A stretch of 64,000 bases of DNA from Lomentospora prolificans (taxonomy: Eukaryota; Ascomycota; Sordariomycetes; Microascales; Microascaceae). A program made the translations under genes and the position numbers. The notes under the pieces are model-generated. The model was given only the letters and a program-made list of their open reading frames with translations. It made no database searches and was not told the origin of the DNA. The stretch spans positions 992,001 to 1,056,000 of the forward strand of contig JARFXM010000006.1 of assembly GCA_029532625.1 (NCBI GenBank). The letters run 5' to 3'. Positions 33,531-44,838 of the stretch are shown here, piece after piece. Positions within the stretch are counted from its first letter, which is position 1. Every line of letters begins with the position of its first letter.

Positions 33531-36500
33531 CAGCACAAGGTAACCGCTGGCTGGGCTTCTTGAGCGCTCAAAAGTCTTGCCAAGCCCCGGACCGAGCATT
33601 GACATGCAGCTGTGACGGGGAACATCACAGGCGGTGTGAGGAGGAGAGCAGTGACGCCAGCAGAGGAAGGACAGAGAGGCCCAGCCCACTGCCAGCGGCA
33701 TCAGCGGATCCCAAGCACCCCACTGGTGCCTTTCAGTCTCTTCAATGTTTCCCTGTTCGTTTCCACTCGCAGGCGCCCGCCCTTGTATGGAGACTTGGTC
33801 TCCATTCCCCTGCCATGGCCTTTGACCCTCCACCCCCTTCCTCAACCTGCAGAGCGGTCGGTTTTATTCGGTTGACCCAGCCAGGATTTTTTTTTCTTGC
33901 TTCTACCATCTGCCACCCCCGTGATTAGAATTCTCTCAGCCCCTCCCACCGTTCCCTGCATGCAGTTGTCTTGGACTGGCAAAAAGTGGAACTAACACCA
34001 GACCAGACCAGACACAGCTTAGTCTTCCAACGGCAAATCGCTTTTATTTTCCTTCCTTTCGAATCCCTAGTTCTAGATGCAAGGTCACCCCTCATCTGCG
34101 AATATGTACTTCTTGTTCTTCCTTTCCTTCTCCGCCTCTTTTCGTGTCCCGCCGCCTATCCCACCAAAGAGTCCCAAGCCCCTTTGGTTCAAGAAGGAGA
34201 GATATTAAGGGAATGCAGTAGCGTGCGGGGACTACGAATCCCCCAAATTTGGGTAGTCATACATTCCGCCGCTGCTGCAGGCACCTCGTCGAGCCACGGA
34301 ACACAGGGAGGAACGACACCGGCCTCTCGTCCCGCATCCACCGGGCAGCTGTCACCCACCACGCAAACCACATGGGCTTGGGCTACGCCTTCATCTGTAT
34401 GATAAATTGGAAAAAGATTACAAGCGCTGCAGCAGGCGAGCCATAAAGAGATTTTCGTCGGACGTCCACCCGGCCCAAAGCGGAAGTGGGGATGACATGC
34501 AGTGTCTTAGGACGTTCCCCGAAAATCATTAAGAGAGAATTGGCAGGAGCAAGCGGTTACGATGCAGAGACCCGTGCTTCCTCTTCGTTTTCTGTCCAAA
34601 CTAGCCACCCCAATGACGTAAAGAGCCTCGAGCTGTGGCGGCCAGCACAGGCCCTAAGGGAGGGTCGGTATGTGCTTTTTTCTTGTGCTCCTGTTTCGTG
34701 GGATATTTTTTTTTTTGTTATTTTCTTTCCGAAGCAATGAAGCAAAGAGCATCAATGCCCACACACATCCTTGATACACGGCCCAGGCCCCGTTTGGTTG
34801 CTGGGTGCAAAAAGGGTTACACCGATCGGCCTGATCAACAGCTCCTAGAAGCATAGAGCGCCGCAGCACCAGACGCGTGTATGACCGTCCCGAAAGGGCC
34901 ATTCCTCGAAATCTGCGTCATTTTGGGGGCCGGAACTGGTAGATTTGTCATGAGCAATCATGAAGGCTGCGTGGAAAGCGCATGGCATGAGGTGATGGCA
35001 CACATCAAAGTCTCCGAGGGATCGGTGACGCCTCCAGAGGCAAAAAAGAAATGAGGAAAAGAAAAGAAACGAACCGAAAAAAAATTTTTCCCCAGCGGTG
35101 CTGTTGGCGTTGGCCACATCGGCAAGTCGGCGACTAACGAACAAGCCTTGACTCTTGGCTCACTGATGGGTGGGTTAATTGTTAGTGTAAACGAGTTGTA
35201 GTCTCTAGGTACGCTGGCTGGCTTGTTGCGTATTAGTTACTGGACAGCTGGCGTTCGCCCCCTACAAATTTGATAGTACATCCTGTATTGCCCATAAAAC
35301 CCGCGAAGTACTGGTACTGGTGCTCTGGTACACCGTGTAGTTTAATTCCTCGACGTCTCCGACATGGATAGTCATCGGATGCCTAGAACACTGCATAGGA
35401 ATTCTATCAGTAGACGCACAACGTCTCCATTCTTCTCATCGTGGCGGATCTCGCCCTCGACGGAGGAATCGCTGTGTTTCGCCACATATTGGATCCATAA
35501 CCCAAATCAGTAATTACAACGTAAATGGCTATCCGTAGTTAGGTCAGGTCTACAGCTGGCTATTGCTGGGCGGATCTCGACTAGATCAATGCACTAATTG
35601 TCTTCTGGATAGATCGGCCGCAAGTAAGTGGTGTACTTCGTATTTCACCGCCCTATCGGGACAATAATAGGAAGCAAGCATTTGTCCTTCGAGATTGGAG
35701 AGCCGAGGCAGTTGAGACGTCTCAACTTAAAGGAGAAAAAGTTCTTCTACTCATTAGATACTACGCTCTTTTTTGTTTGGTGCAAGATTTGAGACAAAAA
35801 AAATTGGCGGTCAACCTATTATTTGGTGCTGCGTAACGGTCGGCGCTATCTTGGGAGGGCGAAGGACCAACGGAAGCGGTCGAATTTGCTAGCTTAGTAT
35901 TAGTTCCGTCCCCGAATAAGCTGATGGGCTTCCGAGCAAGAGCATCGTGATGCGAAGTCAGAATCGGGAGGCTGGCCGTCATCCGATTCACCCCTCTTCC
36001 TATTCGTCGTCATCATCACCTAGGGTGGGCTTGCTGCTCCCTTCTTTGGTTCCTCAGTGGTCGTCATCTCCTGTGCGAAGTGTAACATGGATGTCTTGTT
36101 ATGAGATGTATCGTCTTGTACATATTGCACAGACACGGAGCTATTGTATATCAAGACCGGCGAGTTCTGGCCTGGCCCCTTCACTAGGAAACACAAGTGG
36201 AAAAGACAACAGAACTACCGGGTGATGACATCGCATGCTCGTCCGATATAGTTCCAGACCTGAAGAAAACCCCACCACATCGAGGGTTCTGAACTTCTAC
36301 CAGGGCCTGGGCTGTGCACACGATGTCGGTGCATCTTCTAGGCAACTCTGACTCCATCCTGACAGATTCCACACCCACTCTTTCGGAATATGTCGGTGGG
36401 TACGCGGCGCATATGGTTAGGGCCGGCCCTTTCTAGGAACGTACCTCTTTGCCTTTTTGTCCCTCTGCTGGACGAAAAAGCTTCCCGGTCGCAGCGTCTT

Positions 36501-37518
36501 GGTGGCGCTACTGTAGGACCGGACGTCTCGTGCATGTGAAGTGTGAGTGCTTGTAGCAAAGAAAGGAGCTTCTGATGAGCCCCAGCAGGATGGCGGGGTG
36601 GAATCTAACTTTTCCCACCTCCTTCCCCTTCTGTTCATCATTTGAGTCCAGTTCCACCGCCGACTTGAATCTCCGTCACAACACCGAGCATCGCCCTTGA
36701 CCGGTCCCACACCTCGACACTGGGTTTTCCGGGCCTCTGGGCTGCTGCTAATAACGTGCTAATGCGCGTGTTGGAGCAGCCAACGGATCTCGTCTCGATG
36801 GTGTGTGGAGTCATCATATTGGTATTACAACGTAATTGATATTGGAGAAAAAAAAGGGTTCCCGAGGGGTATTCTGGACTGCTGCGTTGGATAGCTGACG
36901 GGGAGATGGTAGCGTCTCTCTACATCGCCTCCTTTATCTATTGAATGTCAAGAATGTAATTCAGCTTGAGCCGAAGGAGCGAGATCGCGAAGCATGTACG
37001 GACTCAAAAGAGAATTAAGAGCGGGCCTATCACACCCTCGCGCGAATACCTCTTCACACTTGTATCTATAAGGTGGGGTTGTATGAGGAATCGTGGCCTC
37101 AGGCTGGCTCCCACCTCCAGGCAGCGAGCTGCCCTCGTGGGGTCCCTTCGGTTACGACTTAGGCAGAAAGCGAATCCCTCCAGTTGCGACGATGGGCGAG
37201 AATCCTCCCCTCTAACCTCGGACGACGCAGCTCGAGTTGCACAGGATATTGACCCATGATTAAAATCGGGCACATCCACCTCCGCTTGATGCCCTCCCCC
37301 AGGCTTTTGAAATTGAAGGTCTATTTAATAGATCGCAACGTGCTTCTCCGAATGGAACGTGGGACCTCTAGACTTACGTACCTCCTCATTCGTTAGTGTC
37401 ACTCCCTCTCCCTGTCATATCCCCGGTAAACAACGTGCATATCGCCCAGGACCGGGAGCTCGACATTCCATCTATGGATGTAAGTGCTGTGAAAGGCTGG
37501 AAGCGGATGCCAGGGAAT

Positions 37519-37535
37519 GGGGGGGGGGGGGGGGG
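37519..37535 (+). repeat. Poly-G tract (17 G)
   Basis: Uninterrupted run of 17 G on the plus strand, the longest G run in the window. Confidence 0.95.
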
Positions 37536-40318
37536 AGGTCGCCAGCGGGAGAAGTTCGCAATAATCTGGCAGTGGGCTGGCGAATCAAGAGTGCATAAGC
37601 GGGAAAGGAAGCGTACATCAACGTCGTGGTGGAATGCCTCAGTGGTTTACTTGCTTGTATGTTCATACACTAGAAGCCGGGGCGATTTTGGCCCTAAAAT
37701 ATCTCACCGATCAACTGGTACAGTCACTGCGTCCACGCTGGTAAAGCTTGCGGCCTGGAGCTTGGCGCTTCCGCCCTTTGCACGTAGACGCTCTGACGTC
37801 CATGCCGGCGGATCATGGTGCTTGTGGCACTTTGTGTCGCCGGCATACGGGATGAGTGCTCTCACGGCGAGCAGGGTCCGGGCTAGCACGGTAATTGATG
37901 GACATTGAAAGGGAGATTGGGGGGGTCGATGCAAAGTGCAAAGTTTGAAGTACGGAAATTTGCGTTAGCCTTGGAAACTGTATCCACCATCGGATGTATG
38001 GAATTTTGTTCCTCGGAAGAGATTGCGGACTCCCTCAGACAATTTCATGGATGGAAGGAGTTATTTTTGAACGTACAGGTTGCGTTCTTTTTGGGCCCTC
38101 CCGAGAGACGGGACGCCGGCCCACCGCACTTTTTGAAAGGGGTTTAATGTTGTCCACCAAGGTAATGATACATAGTACGAAGTACATGGTTGACCTTGCC
38201 AGCGGCATGGCATTCTCTACGCCCTGGTTCGTCCTCAGCCAAAGTTGTAGTCTGGCGAAACATGGAGAGGCGCCAAAGAAGGGGTCTTCGCTTCTCACTA
38301 ATACCATTCAGGTCTCGTTTCGCTAGGTTTTCCCCGAAGGTCACATCCTCATCTCTTCAAGCCCACATGAGCCATTTTCCAACATTACTGGACTGCAGGT
38401 GATTGAAGAGGAACACTTCCACAGTTGCTTATCCAACCGCTCCACCTCCTGTCCCCCGGCCTCAATTTCCAGGTACTTGTCAAGTATGGGTGTGAGGCGA
38501 TGAAAGGGGAGAAGGGTCCTCCCAAAACTTGGAGAACGTCCAATTCCCTCGATTAAACTCTTTGTCAATGGAAGAATCCTTTCCGGCGGTGAGAGGAGAC
38601 GAAACCTTCCTGAGGGGGGCATGGGCATGTCGCTCACTCTGTGGTCCGTTCCTTCTAATACCCGCAGGAGAATTGGGCCCGTCCTTTGCGAGACAGGGCA
38701 CCCGGCGGCAGGCGGGTCAGGTGGTATGGGGAGTAGGAAAGTTGGAGATGGTTATTCTTCCTGGGCTCTCCGTACCCCACACACACCAAAAAATTGAACA
38801 ATACGGGAAGTCGGTTTGGAACATCTGGAAGCAGACATGAGGAAGGTCTCTCCCGCCCGTGTTTCTTACTCGGTCCTGGCCCATGGCACGCAATGCTTTT
38901 TTGGAACATCTCAAGTCAGGGGCCTGGTAGCAGATTTGATGGGGTGCAAGCTGGAATAATACTGGTCAACGGTTTTGGAATGGACTGCACATGAGAGAAC
39001 GCGTTCATCCCGTTGTTTTGGTCCTCGGGGCCTGTCGCTGCCTGGTTCGAGCTTTCGAGAAACGAGCTTCAGAGAATAGCGCGTTGTTTTGGGATTAGCT
39101 TATTTTGTAATTATTCCTGTTTGCCCAGCTTCGACTGATGATCGTCGGAAGGTTTAATACCCTTGCTTTACACTCTTGCCCACCCACATCACCCAGATTT
39201 CTGTTGGGTTGGGCCTGGAGCAAAGGAAAGACTTGGGATCCCAGATTCATGGTTGGGGCTCCCTGGCCTCGTAAATTTCTCTGGTACGACTACTCGACGC
39301 CACCGGCTTTCCCCTTTTCATCGCCCGTTAGAGTGCTACACGGTCGTATAGCTCGCATTTCTATGTAGCTAGTATGTATCTAACTAGCGAAATCCGGAAC
39401 CCTCCACCGCAGGGCGAGGGAGGCCAATATTATTGCTGAGCAGGGAGATTTGCCGCTAACTGGATCTTGGACTCGTGGGGCAGAAGTATACGTATGAAGT
39501 ACACTCCCTGACTTTCCATGCGCAAGGTACAGCTTAGGACATGCCTTGAATACCAGTATCCTTGTTTAGACTTGGCTCCGGGATGGGTTGACGCACATGT
39601 TTTCGCGCTGGGTAGCTCATGGAGTGGGCGCAGGTAGAATTCTCTTAGTGTGTAGACCACTAAGAAAACTAGTCGTGACACCTCGTTCTACTGGTACTAC
39701 TGGTTGTTCTCCGCTCACCCAAGGGACACAACCTTGGGTGTTTAGGGCCTGGAAAGGACTGATGCCGTGCCGGTACTGAAGCGACTCGACCCTAGCCTGC
39801 TTGGTCTTACACCACCAACACTTTTTATTCGGATGAACTTTCTCGCCTTGGACGGTTCCGACAGCCTTTACTTCGTAGTTGTTTGGTTAGCCGCCTAGGG
39901 GGCGCGCTCGAGAACAACTTCACGACTCGATCAGCATCCTGATCGCCATCACGTGCTATTACTGTCAGAGAACACCCAACCACCGTTGATGGCTTCGCAT
40001 CATATTTCATCTTGTTGCATGGAAGAATGGGAGAAGGGTGGGATAATCTCGAATCCAATCCTGCCGCGCCAGTCAATCATCTGGGCTCTGCTTCAGGCTC
40101 CAGGCTGGACTTGGTTGACGCGTGGAGATGGGACGAAAACAAAGTCTTGCCGAGGGCAGGCTTTCGAACTCCCCAGTTGGATATTACCCAATTTAGCTCC
40201 GCTCCCAGGGTCAGTACGAACTGAAGAAGACAGCTCCGGAAAGCAGCAATGCTATTCGCTGGCTGGTGGTGACGGGGCGAAAAGAAGAACAGGGATGAAA
40301 ACGGCAAAAGAGCGCCTA

Positions 40319-40370
40319 TTTTTTTTTTTTTTTTTTTTTTTTTTTTGGGTTTGGGGGGGGGGGGCGGGGG
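40319..40370 (+). repeat. T28-G3-T3-G12-C-G5 homopolymer tract
   Basis: A run of 28 T is followed at once by GGG, TTT, 12 G, C and 5 G. The plus strand could form a G-quadruplex and the minus strand is C/A-rich. A reading frame crossing it codes a phenylalanine/glycine run and is not taken as a gene. Confidence 0.93.
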
Positions 40371-43300
40371 CGGCGGCGCACCACGCTGTTGGCAAAAATG
40401 GAAAACCGCGAGGTTGGCACAGTATCCAATCATATTGTATAACTGTGGGCTCGAGATCCTTCCCATCATCTGACCACTCATTTCTTCCTACCAACAGGCG
40501 ATAATTTAAAGAGTTCATCCCACCCAAATCCGTATGTACAGGAGGGCAGAGGTCCTGGAGCGCAGCCTGCAGAGTCCGGTCTCGAAACGGACACCTCCTT
40601 TGTAGACTTCACCGACTTCGTTCATTCGTACTTTAACCAACAGGCGAAGAAATGAGGGTTCATCAATATTAACGGTCATTCGGTACAAGGAAGGGGCAAC
40701 TGTTTCCTGCGCAGTTTCTTTTTTGAGTAATAAAAACCACGGTTTTTAAGCCATCGTCTCCTAGTACGAAGATCTTGATATTATAAACAGGCCCTGAAGG
40801 AAGCATAAGCTCTGAATACGAGAATGAGTGAGATGCCCAAGTCCGACAGTGCACTTCTCACTCATCCACTCCAAATACGCAAGACCTGCCCTCCACCAGT
40901 ACTGACTGAGGCAGATTGGATCCGGGTGTTGCGTTGCTGACACAAGTAGGTGGACTCATCCTGTAGGCGGAGCTGAACCGTTCACACTGGGATCCTGTCC
41001 TCCCGTATTCCCAGAGGAAAAGGTACGCACATCAACACAAGTTATGATGATCATGGGCTATGGTAGACGGTGAAGAATGTATCTCGGATGGTGCGGTACT
41101 TTATCGCCAGGGCCCAGGTGTCCTTAATAGGGCTAGGGAGCCCGCTGGGATCAAACATACTTGTATGGAGGATGGATCCGACCATACCGCCCTTGGCCAG
41201 ATCCATATGACTCTTGACGGTACCCTCCATCAGGCCGTCACTACGGCTCCAGCTACTCATCTCTCCTCCCCCCTCCAAAAAAAAAAAAAAAGGCTCAGTG
41301 GCATCGGACGCCAAACATGCGCCAAGGCGTTCCCGGCGCGAAGGCGGTACTATTTTTGCCGAATATTTGGTACTCGGAAGTATGCCCCTAGTCGTCGGGA
41401 TCACAAGTTGACTTGGACGACGAAAGCTATCGCCCTGGATTTGGAGCAACATTTGGGAAGGCTCAATAACTCAGTTTGAGGTCGCGCATTGCACAGTCTT
41501 GTAAGAGCGAAAAAGTACGTCGCCCAATATGTGGCACAAAAATGTTTGTATGATCAATTACTAGGCAGCGTCGTCGACATGGGGACAGTCGAATGCACCC
41601 CTTCAAGTTCCCTCGCCCTAACGAATGCCAATCAAGCTCGGGCCCAATCCAACACCTCGATACCCTGGAGCAACGTGCTGATTCATTTACCCCACCATTC
41701 ATTTCATACGGGCCACCCCCATCATCGTGGGTAAACTTTGCCCCCAAAACCCCGAGGTTTGGCACTAGGTGCACGCCTCGAAGTGATGCATCATTCACAC
41801 AGTTGACCTGGTTGCTGTCTCGGCCCACCCTTTGTTCCTCTCAGAACCACTGTCATGTATCAAATAGTACGGGACTGTGGTGAGACACTGTGGGCCGATG
41901 AAGATGGCCAGCCCACGTACGGGCGAAATACTCCTCACCTTCCGTGCATCCAAGAGGCCCGTTCTTAGGGAAGCCAGCTTTGAGCAGTTGCTGGCTTATT
42001 ATGGGAGACATTCACTAGAGATCGGAGAGACCCTGGTGGCGCCTCAAGAGTTTCGAACATTGGCCCTGTTCTACAGGGAGGTAGGTAGCTGAGTGATAGC
42101 CCTTAGACAACGGAGATCTCAGCTACCGGTGTTTATTATGAGCTCGACTGAAACATCGCCTTTGCTCCCGTTAATCTGTACTCTCTCTTCTTGAAAGGAA
42201 GAAGGATAATAATGATAAGAATTAGGGGGGGAGGGGAATTACACTGCATCGTCGGGTACTCAGAAATATCCTTGAAATAGTCATGGTGACGTTTGCAACG
42301 ATGGGCTCGTGTACTCCCGTAATCCTGCGAGGGAGAATGGAAGAGGGGCGAGAAGGGTATTTCTCAATCGCAGACTGGCAGGGGAACACCAAAAGAAGTG
42401 ATTTTACCTTCTCTCGAAAGGAGGAGCTCCAACCTTAGTGCCAAGAGCGGCCAGATGTACCAAGGAAGGGGCCTCAGCCGAGTACTGTTCCCTCTTCATC
42501 TCAAGGTTGCATGGTCGACCCGAGCATACTACTTCGTACGAGGGCATGGGGGATGCGAAGGTGGACGACTTTGTCGCCCTTGAAGAATTAAATCAGTACT
42601 GACCCACCTATTTACTGGGTTGGGGTGACTAAGTTATTTTGAGGAATTTCTTGACATCGAGAATCTTGATGTAGAAAAGTACTTGGGTACAGACGGAGCA
42701 GTACCCCTTCCCAGGCCGCTAAGTACACTGCCCCTACTACATCATATTGTGCGCCCACTCCAGCGTCCGGGAATACAGCTGGCTGTACTCGTACACCTCC
42801 TTCCCAGACTTGGTCACTACTCACTGTAACCATCTCTGCACGGTGGTCAGGGCATTGTCTCCACCCGCCACAGTCTCCTTACTTACTTCATTTCCTTTTT
42901 TTTCCACTCCTTCCCTCCCGAACCCTTGATGTCGTCCCTTCCTCCCTTCACCCTCCGCCCTCTATCCTAAATCTCAACCGAATCCGCCTTCGCACGACAA
43001 AATCCGTCATTGTTCGTCGACGACTTTTTTGACCGTCTTGACGTCTCTGGCATCTGGATTCGGGTTTCTTCCTCCCTACCCGAAAAGAATAACCGACCCG
43101 CGAGTTGATCAAGGAGCCAATTTCAGTCCCACTGGTTGCTGGGTATTGAAGCCGACCTTTTTTTCCGACGAGCATCAGAATCGTTTTCTTGCGTGGAGTG
43201 TCAACAACCCAAGGACGTCGATACAAGTCTCCTTGCACCTTCCACCCAAGCAAAACCTTTGTTGTTATCTTCCTTCCGGTTACCTTGCCTTATTTCGGTC

Positions 43301-43664
43301 TCGCTCTCCCTTTGAGCTTGTCAACAGTGCCCGCACTGAACCGACCTTCGAGCAAGCCTCTCGGCCCATAGAACGAGACGAGTCGCCACACCACAAAGGA
43401 CTGCTCACCTATCACCTCGAGATTTCGCGGAATCCTCTACACGGCCACGTGTTTTGCAATATCTAGCACATTGGTTTTCTTTTCTTTCTTTTCTTCTTTT
43501 TTTTCTCTTCCAGTCCTGTAGTTCGATACTCTCCTCCCGACTGTCGATCTACGATACACCCTAATTCCTCTGTTTGGCCGGTTCTATTGCAGACTTGGGC
43601 TGTGTGGTGTTTCCGAAGTTGACTATATTTTCCTCCGCTCGAAAATTCTTCAACCAGCTTGTTG

Positions 43665-43685
43665 ATGGCGACAGTCGGTTACTAA
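43665..43685 (+). promoter_or_regulatory. Short upstream ORF in the cyclin leader
   Basis: A six-codon frame MATVGY plus TAA starts 181 bases before the cyclin ATG. It is the only ATG I find between the putative leader splice acceptor at 43513 and the cyclin start. Its start context is weak (T at -3). Whether it is in the mRNA is inferred. Confidence 0.45.
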
Positions 43686-43845
43686 ACTTCCATCACCCCT
43701 CTCCCGCGATTGTCGGCCGTGGCCTTGGAAACACTGAAGTCCTTTGTGGCCTGTCCACTTAGTCAAGTGCCCCTTCCAGGTGCCGAAGCGACGTCTGTCC
43801 CTACTCTTGCACCACTCGTCAATATACTCGACAAACACGGTCATC

Positions 43846-44838
43846 ATGCCTGGCGGAGTGTGTGCTGTCCTCGACTACGAGGTTGACGCCATGGCCGAGT
43901 ACGTGGCGGAAATGTCGATGCGAGTTGTGTCCCCCGAGACCGCCGTCTCTTCGGCCTTCCGAAAGTTTGTCAACCAGATTCTCACGTCGACACGCCTCCC
44001 GAGCACGACGATCCTTCTGGGTTTGAACTACCTTGCCAAGCGCATCAACACAAGCAAGGCACAAGGCCCGTTCAAAGCCAGCGAGGGCCAAGTTTGGCGA
44101 TTGCTAACGGTCTCGTTGCTGCTGGGCAGCAAGTTCCTCGACGACAACACGTTCCAGAACAGGTCATGGTCCGAGGTCAGCGGCATTGCCGTCTCTGAGT
44201 TGAACGCCCTGGAAACTGAGTGGCTTGCCGCTTGTCATTGGCAGCTTTATGTTAACCTCGATAAGAGCAACGACTACCAGGCCTGGCTCGAGAACTGGAA
44301 GACGTGGCTTGCCACGAAGAAGCGACAGGCTGCCCACGCAACCAGCCAGCGTCTTGCTACCCTCAGCCCCATTCAAACGACCTTCATCCGCCCCAACGAT
44401 ATTCCCTCGCCTCCCTACATTGCGACTCGGCCAGCCGTCCTCGGTTCCGTCGACATTTCGCGATACGACGCCAAGGACTACCCTCAAAGGCAGGCGTATC
44501 ATGGCCAAGAAACCATGTGGGTGCATCCCCAATACAGGCCCGGACCCCAGGCTCCCATCACCCCGCCAGACTCGGGATACTCTACTCCTGACTATGCTTC
44601 CTCTGCCACCTCGGCCAACGGACGCTATCAGGACTGGTTTGCTCAGGCTGCGATGCAGTACAACGCGTACCACCAGACTCCTGGCCACAACCCTTACTAC
44701 CCGCGTCACCATGGGCATGGTCACTATCCTTATTGGGATCCGGCCATCGCTGAATGCAACTGCTCTCACTGCCCTGTCCCCATGGTGAAGCAGCCTTACT
44801 ACATCCCCCACGGTTATACCCAGCCCGTGATGGGTTGA
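43846..44838 (+). CDS. Cyclin, CLG1/Pas1-like (Pho85-type partner)
   Basis: This is a predicted cyclin of the PHO80/PCL group, which activates Pho85-type kinases in nutrient and polarity control. A single exon gives 330 residues, starting MPGGVCAVLDYEVDAMAEYV. The cyclin box covers about residues 20-155: FVNQILTSTRLPSTTILLGL, LNYLAKRI, VWRLLTVSLLLGSKFLDDNTF, NRSWSEVSGI and LNALETEWLAACHW. The tail is rich in Pro, Tyr, His and Gln, with TPPDSGYSTPDY and a C304-x-C306-x2-C309 motif (CNCSHC) near the end. The frame stays open 102 bases upstream of the ATG, without another ATG. It stands alone between an 11.8-kb and a 2.65-kb gene-free flank, suggesting long untranslated regions and complex control. 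The exact cyclin subclass is inferred. Confidence 0.85.
   Translation: MPGGVCAVLDYEVDAMAEYVAEMSMRVVSPETAVSSAFRKFVNQILTSTRLPSTTILLGLNYLAKRINTSKAQGPFKASEGQVWRLLTVSLLLGSKFLDDNTFQNRSWSEVSGIAVSELNALETEWLAACHWQLYVNLDKSNDYQAWLENWKTWLATKKRQAAHATSQRLATLSPIQTTFIRPNDIPSPPYIATRPAVLGSVDISRYDAKDYPQRQAYHGQETMWVHPQYRPGPQAPITPPDSGYSTPDYASSATSANGRYQDWFAQAAMQYNAYHQTPGHNPYYPRHHGHGHYPYWDPAIAECNCSHCPVPMVKQPYYIPHGYTQPVMG

Larger units (their letters stand above)
32046..43845. other. Long gene-poor region upstream of the cyclin gene
   Basis: About 11.8 kb hold no protein gene I can support; frames reach 183 codons but are low-complexity or non-protein-like. It contains long homopolymer tracts (33517-33530, 37519-37535, 40319-40370). 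The 9-base word TACTTCGTA, or its complement, appears at 35634, 38176, 39869 and 42530. From about 42880 to 43845 the plus strand is pyrimidine-rich and is probably the cyclin leader. A 3'-splice-site-like tract ends in TTCCAG at 43513, so a leader intron is possible. Base composition is near that of the genes, not the very AT-rich pattern of heavy repeat-induced mutation. Non-coding RNA genes cannot be excluded. Confidence 0.6.

Noticed and set aside
39953..40504. Plus-strand frame of 183 codons in the gene desert
   Set aside because: It crosses the T28 and G tracts, coding a Phe run and Gly-rich stretch; no start context, domain or splice structure.
43029..43466. Plus-strand frame of 145 codons upstream of the cyclin
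   Set aside because: It lies in the pyrimidine-rich leader region, starts at a non-ATG codon and shows no family resemblance.
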